DNA from: an uncultured Litorilinea sp.
GTDB lineage: Bacteria; Chloroflexota; Anaerolineae; Caldilineales; Caldilineaceae
Length of the DNA stretch: 12,839 bases
NCBI GenBank assembly: GCA_946885925.1
Contig: CAMPHP010000027.1
Span: forward strand, 1-12,839
Direction: 5' to 3'
The notes below the pieces were generated by a model, which was given only the letters and a program-made list of their open reading frames with translations, was not told the origin of the DNA and made no database searches. The stretch's first letter is position 1. The number at the start of each line of letters is the position of its first letter. Made by a program: the position numbers and the translations under genes. This document shows, one piece after another, positions 1 through 7,314 of the stretch.

Positions 1-33
1 AGAGGTATTGGGGAGAGGTGGCCGGGAAGGCCG

Positions 34-2703
34 TTAGCCCAACAAGTCCAGTTCTCTGGCTCTGGTCACGGCCTGGGTGCGGTTGCTAACGCCCAACTTG
101 TCGCATAGGTTGCCAACGTGCTTTTTCACAGTCTCCGCGGAGATGACCAATTGCTCGGCAATCTCACGGTTTGTCAGCCCGGCAGCGAGCAGTTGCAGGA
201 CTTCTTGTTCGCGTGCGGAGAGTGGCTCCGGTAGGGCTGTCGCTGTAGGTATCGAGAAGGAGAGTTCACCCCCAATCGCGGCCAGTAGCTTTCCGACATA
301 ATCCGGCATGACCGCGCGCGAACGAGCTTCTTGTAATAGCCGTGCTAGGGGAAGACCCAGATCAGCAAAGAGACGTACATAGCCTTCGGGTTCAGCGATC
401 CGCAAGGCGCGTTCTAGCGAGGTCATCGCTCTCGCCTGTTCTCCGTGTCTCCACTGGGCTAGCGATTGAAGCGCCAGTGCCTCGATATGGATGCTCACCC
501 GGCCCTCTGCTTCCGCCGAGTGGAGTAATCGCTCAAGCAGCGCTAGCTCACGTTCAATGGATAGCGCATCACCCTTGACGATCAGCACGCGAGCCATTGC
601 CATCTGCGCCACTTCGCTTTCTTGCTGGCCTTCGTGTGCGCCGCCCCGCAGTAGTTCATCGGCCCACTCCACAGCAGCCCGAAGCCTCTCCTGCGCCAGC
701 CAGCATTCGAGTTGCAGGCGTCCAAAGTGACCACTCCAATCTACGAACGGAGAGTTCTCGACCAGAGGACGTGCTCGCTCTAGATACTCAGCCGCCGCAT
801 CGATCTCGCCCGCCGTAAACTTCAGACGCCCTGTAATGACATAACCAGCAATCATTGCCAGCACGTCACCACCCAATTCCGCTCGTTCCAGCCCTTGGGA
901 CAGGTGCTCACTGGCTTCTGGCAACTCGTTCCACTCATACAGAATCTCGCCCATTCGGATATAGACCCAGCCGGTTAAAGGCAGTGGGAAACTGCCCCAG
1001 TTCTCAGGTTCCTGAATAACTGCCAGGGCTTGTCGCCAGTATGCAGCAGACTCGCGCAACCTGCCTTGCCGCAATGCGAGATCAGCTAAGGCACCAAACA
1101 CATGTGCCGAACGAATCCGAAATGCAGGTGCATGGACAAGTTCAAGCACTTTGGAATAGTATTCTCTCGCTTCCTGCCAACGCCCATTGCGGCGGTAAGT
1201 GTCCCCTAGCGCATGATAAATGATGGCGCGAAAGGAGTGATCCTCATCTGGTAAATCCTGAAGTGCCTGGTGAGCATAGCTCTCTGCCTGCGGTATGTTG
1301 TTAGCGAAACATGCGACTGTGCAGCGAACTGCGGCTACTCTTGCCAGTGTCCACAGTTTGTCTTCTCCTTTTGTCGATACTAGCTCCTGTTCGACTTCAT
1401 TGATACAGCGAACACCAGCATCCATCTCGCCAGTAAAAAGAAAGGTACCGGCACGAATAAGGCCGATCAATGGATAGGCTGTATAGAATTTTTTTGGGAT
1501 CGATTCGAGCCAGCGTCTGAGCGTGTTGAACTCGCCGCTTAATAACTTGATTTCAAAATACTGCTCGGCAAGTTGCCTGACAAGTTCAGCATCACCACCT
1601 GCCACTGCATGATGGAGTGCCTGTTCGGGGAGGTCATGCGTCAGGTACCAGCGGGCTGCCTGTCGGTGTAGGTTGGCAACTTCAGCAGGGAAATGGCGGT
1701 TTAGCTCTTCATGGAGAAAGTCGGCAAAGAGCCTGTGATAGCGAAACCATCTGCGGCTGTCGTCCAGTGGCACAAGGAATAGATTCGCCCGTTCCAGTCG
1801 TTCGAGCATTTCTTGACCATCATCTCCCCTGGTGACAGCATCGCACAACGAGCCGCAAAGCTGATCTAGAATGCTAGTTTGGAGTAGAAAGTGCTTGGTC
1901 TTTTCTGGCAGATAGGCAATCACATCTTGATTGAGATAATCCGCAATGAAGCGATGGCGTCCACTGATGAGTAACTTGTCGACACTCTCGCGGCGGCGTT
2001 GGAGCGTTAGGGAGACCAACTGTAGACCCGCGATCCAGCCTTCTAGTTGTGCCTGTAGAGGAACTATCTCGTCACGGGTAAGATTCAGCCCCATTAAATC
2101 ATTTAAGAACTCTTCGGTCTCCTCCACCACAAAGTGAAGATCCTCTACGCCAAATTCCAACAATTCATGGTGTGCGCGGTAGCGAGCAAGAGGCAGTGGT
2201 GGCTCGGCACGACCAGTCAATACAAAGTGGAGCGTTGGCGGCAGATGATCGAGCAGAAAGGTGAGCGCCTGGTGGATGGATGGTTCTTCAATCAGGTGAA
2301 AATCGTCAACGACAAACACGATGTGATCAGGACAGTCGTTGGCGACATTGATAAACGCAGTTAAGATGGCTTCATTCTCTGGCTCCATTGCACCCAAAAT
2401 CAGACCCAGCTGGCTATCTCTGATGCCGGGCTGAATCTCCTCCCATCCTGCCAGGAGGTAGCGGAAGAAGTGGGTAAGGTCGTTATCCTCCTCGCTGGCA
2501 GATAGCCAGACCACAGGGAAATGGCTGCGCTGCGCCCATTGCGAAAGGAGCGTGGTCTTGCCATAACCGGCTGGAGCCGAGATCCAGATCAGTTTGTAGT
2601 GAGGGATCTCGCGTTCGAGGGTGTCAGCGAGCCGGGGGCGTTGTACTGCACGATAGGGTTGTGGCGGAACGCGCAGTTTGGTTGCTAAAAGATACGAATC
2701 CAT
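34..2703 (-). CDS. MalT-like LuxR-family transcriptional regulator (large ATP-binding type)
   Basis: This is a STAND-type signal-responsive transcription factor of about 889 residues, the usual size for MalT/LAL proteins. Numbering below is from the longest frame, which starts at GTG 2742. The N-terminal NTPase domain has Walker A APAGYGKTT (about 56-64) and Walker B VFVVDDFHL (about 142-150). A long helical, TPR-like sensor region fills the middle. The last about 65 residues are a LuxR HTH (LSAREQEVLQLLAAGLTNRE, then a recognition helix SAETVKKHVGNL). The start chosen is the ATG at 2703, because MDSYLLATKLRVPP matches the family N-terminus and GGGG lies just upstream. ATG 2736 and GTG 2742 are in frame but have no clear ribosome-binding site. 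The gene diverges from the queF operon. The ligand and targets cannot be read from sequence; nothing shows that it controls its neighbours. Confidence 0.93.
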   Translation of the reverse strand: MDSYLLATKLRVPPQPYRAVQRPRLADTLEREIPHYKLIWISAPAGYGKTTLLSQWAQRSHFPVVWLSASEEDNDLTHFFRYLLAGWEEIQPGIRDSQLGLILGAMEPENEAILTAFINVANDCPDHIVFVVDDFHLIEEPSIHQALTFLLDHLPPTLHFVLTGRAEPPLPLARYRAHHELLEFGVEDLHFVVEETEEFLNDLMGLNLTRDEIVPLQAQLEGWIAGLQLVSLTLQRRRESVDKLLISGRHRFIADYLNQDVIAYLPEKTKHFLLQTSILDQLCGSLCDAVTRGDDGQEMLERLERANLFLVPLDDSRRWFRYHRLFADFLHEELNRHFPAEVANLHRQAARWYLTHDLPEQALHHAVAGGDAELVRQLAEQYFEIKLLSGEFNTLRRWLESIPKKFYTAYPLIGLIRAGTFLFTGEMDAGVRCINEVEQELVSTKGEDKLWTLARVAAVRCTVACFANNIPQAESYAHQALQDLPDEDHSFRAIIYHALGDTYRRNGRWQEAREYYSKVLELVHAPAFRIRSAHVFGALADLALRQGRLRESAAYWRQALAVIQEPENWGSFPLPLTGWVYIRMGEILYEWNELPEASEHLSQGLERAELGGDVLAMIAGYVITGRLKFTAGEIDAAAEYLERARPLVENSPFVDWSGHFGRLQLECWLAQERLRAAVEWADELLRGGAHEGQQESEVAQMAMARVLIVKGDALSIERELALLERLLHSAEAEGRVSIHIEALALQSLAQWRHGEQARAMTSLERALRIAEPEGYVRLFADLGLPLARLLQEARSRAVMPDYVGKLLAAIGGELSFSIPTATALPEPLSAREQEVLQLLAAGLTNREIAEQLVISAETVKKHVGNLCDKLGVSNRTQAVTRARELDLLG

Positions 2704-2765
2704 ACAGCCCCGGCCAGTTTGGTAACTTACTGCCATCAGCACACCATAATCCGCGTGAATCCATG

Positions 2766-2809
2766 GATAGCTCTATCGTACTCCCTTCTGTCAATAGTCT
2801 GCTGTCAAT
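2766..2809 (-). promoter_or_regulatory. Putative control region of the LuxR gene: direct repeat with TTGACA boxes and a short dyad
   Basis: On the minus strand ATTGACAG occurs twice (plus-strand CTGTCAAT at 2788-2795 and 2802-2809) with a 14-bp period, so each copy contains a consensus -35 hexamer TTGACA. Closer to the gene lies a perfect 5-2-5 dyad, GATAG-CT-CTATC, at 2766-2777. No convincing -10 box sits 16-18 bp from either TTGACA, so the exact promoter is unresolved. The repeat plus dyad may be a promoter with an operator, possibly for autoregulation; this is inference. Confidence 0.3.
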
Positions 2810-2863
2810 CCTATCACTCACGCACCTTGGGTTGGTTGTATCTCACGGTGGGGCCGACAGAAG

Positions 2864-2893
2864 TTGAAAAAAGGAGGGAAAATCAGGTAGTAT
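2864..2893 (+). promoter_or_regulatory. Predicted promoter of the queF operon
   Basis: A -35-like TTGAAA (2864-2869) and a -10-like TAGTAT (2888-2893) are separated by 18 bp. A start of transcription about 7 nt downstream would fall near 2900, which is exactly the first base of the P1 stem of the first preQ1 aptamer. This agreement supports the call, although the -10 box matches consensus at only four of six positions. Confidence 0.5.
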
Positions 2894-2899
2894 AGACGT

Positions 2900-2935
2900 G
2901 CCGGTCTCAGATTACCCGGCTTACCAAAACTGAGG
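2900..2935 (+). promoter_or_regulatory. preQ1-I riboswitch aptamer 1 (upstream copy of a tandem pair)
   Basis: H-type pseudoknot fold read by eye. P1 is GCCGG (2900-2904) paired with CCGGC (2916-2920). L1 is UCUCAGAUUAC (2905-2915), whose last base C2915 sits where the preQ1-recognising cytidine lies in known aptamers. The A-rich tail UUACCAAAAC (2921-2930) leads into P2: CUCAG (2906-2910) pairs with CUGAG (2930-2934) in five Watson-Crick pairs. Layout and loop sequence match the known Thermoanaerobacter tengcongensis preQ1-I aptamer (loop UCGCAG, tail UUAACAAAAC). The P2 strand here is not a Shine-Dalgarno sequence, so this copy cannot mask the ribosome site directly. It would have to act through aptamer 2. 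Confidence 0.82.
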
Positions 2936-2968
2936 CGGTCGCAGTTCCCGCCCTACCAAAACAAAGGA
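2934..2968 (+). promoter_or_regulatory. preQ1-I riboswitch aptamer 2, sequestering the queF ribosome-binding site
   Basis: P1 is GGCGG (2934-2938) with CCGCC (2948-2952). L1 is UCGCAGUUC (2939-2947), sharing UCGCAG with the T. tengcongensis preQ1-I aptamer and ending in the expected recognition cytidine C2947. The tail CUACCAAAACAAAGGA (2953-2968) matches the known UUAACAAAACAAGG tail closely. The AAGGA at its end is the queF Shine-Dalgarno, 7 nt before the ATG at 2976, and its Gs are the P2 partners of loop cytidines. Ligand binding should therefore block translation initiation: translational OFF control of the queF-transporter operon by preQ1. Position in front of queF is the expected context. 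Confidence 0.9.
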
Positions 2969-2975
2969 TATCCTT

Positions 2976-3380
2976 ATGAAATTCGAAGCCCTCGGCCATC
3001 CGGTCACTGCCCCTTCGCGCTCATTGGAGAGCTTTCCCGCACCCAAGCATGTGACGCGGGTAACCTTCACCAGTGATGAGTTGACGACCTTCTGCCCGGT
3101 CACACACCAACCCGATTTCAATACCATCAAAATTGAATACCAACCCAACCAGAAGTGTATTGAGTCCAAGAGCCTCAAGCTTTACCTGTGGAGCTATCGA
3201 GACGAACATGCCTTCTGCGAAGCCTTAGCGGCTCAAATCGCAGAGGATATCTTTGCTGTCACCGAGCCTCACTGGTGCCGGGTCACAATTCTGCAGAACG
3301 TACGCGGTGGCATCGTGACAGAAGCCATCGCCGAGCTGCCCGACAAGCAGGGGCAAGGGCAGGGGGCGACCCACGCATGA
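2976..3380 (+). CDS. queF: NADPH-dependent preQ0 reductase (7-cyano-7-deazaguanine reductase), unimodular type
   Basis: QueF reduces the nitrile of preQ0 to the aminomethyl group of preQ1, the last free-base step toward queuosine in tRNA; it acts in the cytosol. The 134-residue protein is the short single-domain type. Visible are the nucleophilic Cys40 in TTFCPVTHQPDF with Asp47, the QueF signature ESKSLKLY (63-70), the Glu82 region (FCEAL) and the phosphate-binding-like VRGG (109-112). The position equivalent to the His of the usual FHE motif is Cys81, and the usual CPxTGQPDF reads CPVTHQPDF. The ATG at 2976 follows AAAGGA (2963-2968), which lies inside a preQ1 riboswitch. The stop overlaps the start of the transporter gene by ATGA. 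Confidence 0.96.
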   Translation: MKFEALGHPVTAPSRSLESFPAPKHVTRVTFTSDELTTFCPVTHQPDFNTIKIEYQPNQKCIESKSLKLYLWSYRDEHAFCEALAAQIAEDIFAVTEPHWCRVTILQNVRGGIVTEAIAELPDKQGQGQGATHA

Positions 3381-4069
3381 ATCACTCACTTCCCTTCACG
3401 CGGTCTGGTTGGCGCTACTATGATGTAGCCGTGGCACTCTTTGTGGCCTCACTCCTAACGGCCAACATCATCTCTGTCAAGTTGATTGTCATCGGCCCGT
3501 TGATCCTGCCCGCGGGGGTAGTCATTTTCCCCATTAGCTATATCCTGGGCGACATCCTCACCGAGGTATATGGCTATCGCTCTGCTCGTCGCGCAATCTG
3601 GCTAGGATTCACAGGTAACTTGCTTGCCGTGTTAGCTATCTGGCTCACAGGATTGCTGCCGTCGCCAGCCTTTTGGCAAGGCCAAGAAGCCTACGATACA
3701 ATCCTGGGCTTTACCCCGCGCCTGCTACTTGCCAGCTTTCTTGCCTATCTGATTGGCGAGTTCGCCAACAGCACCATCTTGGCGAAAATGAAGATCTGGA
3801 CGCAAGGTCATCACCTCTGGGCGCGCACCATCGGCTCGACCGTAGTCGGCCAAGGTCTCGACTCCCTTATCTTTATCAGCATTGCTTTTAGTGGGCAGAT
3901 GGCTGCGCCTGCACTTGTTTCTGCTGTGCTCAGCCAGTGGCTCTTCAAGTCACTCTATGAAGCCGCCGCTACCCCGCTCACCTATCTTGTGGTCAACAGG
4001 CTCAAGCGCATAGAGGGTGTTGACTCATATGATGTTGATACGGATTTCAATCCCTTGGCATTTGAATAG
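3377..4069 (+). CDS. yhhQ: Queuosine precursor transporter, YhhQ/DUF165 family
   Basis: A 230-residue membrane protein with about six hydrophobic segments. Family hallmarks are FPISYILGDILTEVYGYR (about residues 51-68), GEFANSTILAKMKIWTQG and ARTIGSTVVGQGLDSLIF. E. coli YhhQ imports preQ0 and preQ1, and the same role is likely here. The start is the ATG at 3377, overlapping the queF stop (ATGA), so translation is probably coupled; longer in-frame extensions upstream run inside queF and are not needed. With queF and the preQ1 leader it forms a salvage unit: uptake, reduction, feedback. No queD, queE or queC lies in the window, which fits salvage but does not exclude synthesis elsewhere. Confidence 0.94.
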   Translation: MNHSLPFTRSGWRYYDVAVALFVASLLTANIISVKLIVIGPLILPAGVVIFPISYILGDILTEVYGYRSARRAIWLGFTGNLLAVLAIWLTGLLPSPAFWQGQEAYDTILGFTPRLLLASFLAYLIGEFANSTILAKMKIWTQGHHLWARTIGSTVVGQGLDSLIFISIAFSGQMAAPALVSAVLSQWLFKSLYEAAATPLTYLVVNRLKRIEGVDSYDVDTDFNPLAFE

Positions 4070-4103
4070 GGAATTGCGGAAGCGCGTAGGAACTTGAGAT
4101 AAC

Positions 4104-4646
4104 TTACGTTCCAGCCTCAATCTCCTCAATTCGTGCCTGGAGCTTGGCCCAAACCGCAGGGTGATCGATGGCGAAAAGGGTGAGCAGGCGCGCATCCTCG
4201 CCTGTGTCTTGATAGTAGCCGCGGCGCAGTCCTACGGCCACAAAGCCAAGCTTGTCATAGAGCGCCAATGCAGGGTAGTTGTGTATGCGTACCTCTAGGG
4301 TTAGCGCGCTGACCCCGTGGCTGCGTGCCTCCCCTGCCATGTGCAACAAGAGCCATTCACCAATATGGCGCTGTCGCCAATCCGGGTGCGTGGCGATTGT
4401 CGTGATGTGGGCATCATCACCCAACAGCCACATCCCTGCATAGGCCAAGAGACGCGGTATATCAGGTCCTCTCACCGTGGGGCGAACCACCCAATAGGAG
4501 CTGTTACGGGTGACAAGTTCGCGCTCATAGGTCTCCATTGACCAGGGAGTTGGAAAGGAAACCTGTTCCATTTTCTCTACGGCAGGCAGATCGGCGTGGG
4601 TCATGGGTACAAAGACTGGGGCAAGTTCGATAGGAAAGCGTGGCAT
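4104..4646 (-). CDS. rimI: GNAT N-acetyltransferase, RimI-like (ribosomal protein S18 alanine acetyltransferase family)
   Basis: A 180-residue protein covering one GNAT fold. The core DAHITTIATHPDWRQRHIGE (78-97) contains the acetyl-CoA-binding loop, though the last residue of the Q/RxxGxG/A motif is Glu97 rather than Gly/Ala. The C-terminal block EVRIHNYPALALYDKLGF and the YYxDTGEDA element (144-152) are typical of RimI, which acetylates the N-terminus of ribosomal protein S18. The ATG lies 2 nt after the ecfT stop, with AGGA 8 nt upstream, so it is the last gene of the proB-ecfA-ecfT-rimI operon. An exact S18 substrate is inferred from family; another protein acetylation target is possible. 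Confidence 0.85.
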   Translation of the reverse strand: MPRFPIELAPVFVPMTHADLPAVEKMEQVSFPTPWSMETYERELVTRNSSYWVVRPTVRGPDIPRLLAYAGMWLLGDDAHITTIATHPDWRQRHIGEWLLLHMAGEARSHGVSALTLEVRIHNYPALALYDKLGFVAVGLRRGYYQDTGEDARLLTLFAIDHPAVWAKLQARIEEIEAGT

Positions 4647-4648
4647 GA

Positions 4649-5524
4649 CTAGAGTCCTGTAATGCCGATTTGGGCCAGTACGTCGCGCAGCGCAGGAAAG
4701 GGCGACCAGATCAACAGCGCCGCCAAGAGCAGCACGACGACCAAAACCACATAATCAATCAGGCGGGCGTGAAGTTCGATATAGTTGGTGCGCCCGTCAC
4801 CACTTACATAGCCGCGTGCTTCCATTGCCAGCACCAACTCCTCTGCACGACGGAAAGCCCCCAGGAATAAGGGCACTATCAGTGGTAAGAGCGCACGCGC
4901 CGTTTTGTCGGGTCGCCAGAAGCGCCCGCCAATATCCGCACCCCGGCTGAGTTGTGCCTTGATGATGCGCTCTACTTCTTCCGCCAAAGTTGGCACAAAG
5001 CGCAGCGCAATCGTAAGGATCAGTGCCAACTCGTGGGAGGGGAGGCCAAAGCGCCGGAAGGGAGCCAACAGCCGCTCCACACCGTGGGTAAGCTCGGTTG
5101 TGGTAGAGGTCATGGTGATCAAGCTGGTGAGAAAGATAAATGAGGTAATGCGAATCAGGCTGATGCCGATTAGCTGGAGGCTATAGCGGGTGACGCGCAG
5201 CCAGCCCCACTCGAAATAGACCTGTCCTGCTGGTTCTACCCAGCCCTGAAACAGAAACTGCATGATGAAAACGACGACAAGCGCAGGCAGCCCCAAAAGA
5301 AAGCCGCGCAAGATATATCCCACCTGGATACGTGATAGCAACGTTATCCCCAAAACTACGACGACGAAAAGCAGATTGGCGATCAGAGATCGGTTAAAGG
5401 AGATCGCAAGGGTAAGGAGAGTCACGGCGACAATCTTGGTGCGGGGGTCAAGACGATGGATCACCGAGCCAGTAGGGATATATTGGCCGATGGTAACGTT
5501 GCGTAACAGTTCAAAGTTATACAT
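4649..5524 (-). CDS. ecfT: Energy-coupling factor (ECF) transporter transmembrane subunit EcfT
   Basis: EcfT is the membrane scaffold linking the ATPases to vitamin- or metal-binding S components. The 291-residue protein has hydrophobic segments near 31-63, 73-92, 119-138, 211-223 and 257-273. It also has the two cytoplasmic x-Arg-Gly coupling motifs on the long helices: SRG at 193-195 and ARG at 236-238 (in AMEARGY). The ATG overlaps the last 8 nt of the ecfA gene (5517-5524), so translational coupling is likely. No S component is encoded in the window, as expected for a group II (shared) ECF module. Confidence 0.95.
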   Translation of the reverse strand: MYNFELLRNVTIGQYIPTGSVIHRLDPRTKIVAVTLLTLAISFNRSLIANLLFVVVVLGITLLSRIQVGYILRGFLLGLPALVVVFIMQFLFQGWVEPAGQVYFEWGWLRVTRYSLQLIGISLIRITSFIFLTSLITMTSTTTELTHGVERLLAPFRRFGLPSHELALILTIALRFVPTLAEEVERIIKAQLSRGADIGGRFWRPDKTARALLPLIVPLFLGAFRRAEELVLAMEARGYVSGDGRTNYIELHARLIDYVVLVVVLLLAALLIWSPFPALRDVLAQIGITGL

Positions 5525-7310
5525 TGGTTTGCGCCTGGGGCTCCAGCATCTTCGTCAAAAACGCAGCCGCCTGTTCGACTGTATAGACAGGTGGTGTAGG
5601 GGGAACAAGTCCGGCACGGGTCAACGCTTCGAGCAGTGCCGTAGGCACAGGCACGTCGAGTCCCAACGCGCGCAGCGGCGCGCTGTCGGCAAAGATGGTG
5701 CTGGGTGCTCCCTCCATCACCGTACGCCCCGCGGCAATCACCACCAGCCGCTGGCAGATTGACGCCAGCTCCTCCATGTTGTGCGAGATCATCACCAGGC
5801 TAATACCGTTGCGGTGGAGCGCCAAGATATAATCAAGCAATTGGCGGCGTGCCGCTGGGTCGAGTCCGGCTGTGGGTTCGTCTAGAATGAGGATACGCGG
5901 CTCCAATGCCAGCACACCTGCCAATGCTACCCGCCGCCGTTCTCCGCCACTCAGACTAAAGGTTTGGCGATCCTTGAATTCGTCAAAGTCCAATCCGACC
6001 GCGCTCATGGCGCGGCGCACACGCTCGCGGATTTCTTCCCGGCTCAACCCCAAGTTGCGCGGCCCAAAGGCGATATCATCACCGACGAAACGCTCGAATA
6101 GTTGCGCTTCAGGAAATTGAAAAACCAATCCCACTTGGCGTCGCACCGTGCGGATATTCACTTTAGGATCAGCTAAATCTTGCCCAAAGACCTCAACTCG
6201 CCCACCGTCAGCGCGCAGAAGGCCGTTCAAATGTTGGATGACCGTAGATTTGCCTGATCCTGTATGCCCCAAAATGCCTACGATCTCGCCAGGGTAGACG
6301 GTCAGGTTTACATCGTGAAGCGCACGTACCTCTAGGGGGGTGCCGCGCATATAGTTGTGGACAAGATGCTCAACGCGGATTAGAGGGAGTGCGGTGGCGG
6401 TCTCCGTGACGGCGGGTGTAGCTGGCAAAGGCATGACCGGCGAGGATTTGGCGGGCGCAGTCCTATCGCTTGCACGTACAGCGCGAAAGGCCGTTACCAT
6501 TTCTTCCACCGTCAACAAATCGGGCGGAAAGGCAGGGACATGGGCATGAATTCGCTGCGCTAACTCCGTGATGGGCGGCACATCGAGTTGTAGCGTGCGC
6601 AACTGCTCGCCCTGGCGAAATAGCTCACGTGGTGTTCCTTCTAGCGCAATCTGCCCCTCTGCCATAACCACAATGCGGTCGGCCTCTACTGCCTCGCGCA
6701 TAAAGTGGGTGATGGCAATCACCGTGACACCTTGCTCGCGGTTGAGGCGGCGCGCTACATCAAGCACTTCCTGGCGGCCTAACGGATCGAGCATGGCGGT
6801 TGACTCGTCCAGCACGAGTACTTGGGGTTGCATCGCCAACACCCCGGCAATACAAACGCGCTGTTTTTGGCCGCCAGAGAGCAGATGGGGAGCGCGGTGG
6901 CGATAAGGCAGCATGTCCACCTGTTCCAACGCCCAATCTACCCGGCGCTGCATCTCGGCACGCGGTATGCCCAGATTTTCGGGACCAAATGCTACATCTT
7001 CTTCAACAATGGTGGCAACAATCTGGTTATCGGGTGTCTGAAAGACCATGCCGACCGTAGTGCGGATGGCGCGGTGTTGGGCTGCGTCGCGCGTGTTCCA
7101 CTCTTTGACCCAGACATCTCCCTCAGTAGGTAGTAAGAGCGCATTGAGATGCTTGGCGAGGGTAGACTTGCCCGATCCGTTATGACCCAAGATCGCTACG
7201 TACTCCCCTTGCTCTATGCTCAGATTTACCCCACGCAGTGCGGGGATCACTTCGCCAGTGGAGGATATAAAGTTATGGTGTAGGTTTTCGATGCGGAGTA
7301 TAGGTGGCAC
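5517..7310 (-). CDS. ecfA: Fused two-domain ECF transporter ATPase (EcfA1-EcfA2 fusion)
   Basis: One 597-residue chain holds two complete ABC ATPase domains that drive ECF uptake. Domain 1 (about 5-250): Walker A GHNGSGKST (42-50), Q-loop Gln91, signature LSGGQ (144-148), Walker B VLVLDE (164-169) followed by STAMLDP, and H-loop His202. Domain 2 (about 308-560): Walker A GHTGSGKST (348-356), Gln398, LSGGE (453-457), ILDEPTAGLDP (from about 475), His510. TPDNQ in domain 1 and FPEAQLFE in domain 2 resemble EcfA1 and EcfA2 respectively. A Pro/Ala/Thr-rich linker (about 283-307) joins them. The start is GTG, 4 nt after the proB stop, with GGTGG about 9 nt upstream inside proB. Both domains look catalytically intact. 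Confidence 0.95.
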   Translation of the reverse strand: MPPILRIENLHHNFISSTGEVIPALRGVNLSIEQGEYVAILGHNGSGKSTLAKHLNALLLPTEGDVWVKEWNTRDAAQHRAIRTTVGMVFQTPDNQIVATIVEEDVAFGPENLGIPRAEMQRRVDWALEQVDMLPYRHRAPHLLSGGQKQRVCIAGVLAMQPQVLVLDESTAMLDPLGRQEVLDVARRLNREQGVTVIAITHFMREAVEADRIVVMAEGQIALEGTPRELFRQGEQLRTLQLDVPPITELAQRIHAHVPAFPPDLLTVEEMVTAFRAVRASDRTAPAKSSPVMPLPATPAVTETATALPLIRVEHLVHNYMRGTPLEVRALHDVNLTVYPGEIVGILGHTGSGKSTVIQHLNGLLRADGGRVEVFGQDLADPKVNIRTVRRQVGLVFQFPEAQLFERFVGDDIAFGPRNLGLSREEIRERVRRAMSAVGLDFDEFKDRQTFSLSGGERRRVALAGVLALEPRILILDEPTAGLDPAARRQLLDYILALHRNGISLVMISHNMEELASICQRLVVIAAGRTVMEGAPSTIFADSAPLRALGLDVPVPTALLEALTRAGLVPPTPPVYTVEQAAAFLTKMLEPQAQTNV

Positions 7311-7314
7311 GCGA

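Noticed and set aside
20..32. GGCC-gggaa-GGCC hairpin just past the LuxR stop as a terminator
   Set aside because: Only four base pairs and no T-run on the minus strand; the sequence beyond the window edge cannot be seen.
2870..2878. AAAGGAGGG, a strong Shine-Dalgarno-like sequence in the queF leader
   Set aside because: No start codon follows at a usable distance, and it lies between the predicted -35 and -10 boxes, probably upstream of the transcript.
3377..4069. The precursor transporter as the S component of the nearby ECF module
   Set aside because: It has clear DUF165/YhhQ motifs, not those of the small S components, and is transcribed convergently in a separate operon.
4089..4112. 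GGAAC...GTTCC stem between the convergent transporter and rimI genes as a bidirectional terminator
   Set aside because: The stem is 5 bp with a 14-nt loop, overlaps the rimI stop codon and has no T-run.
5872..7133. Several plus-strand open frames of 60-110 codons opposite the ECF ATPase gene
   Set aside because: They are antisense shadows of a GC-rich, well conserved coding sequence and carry no recognisable domain.
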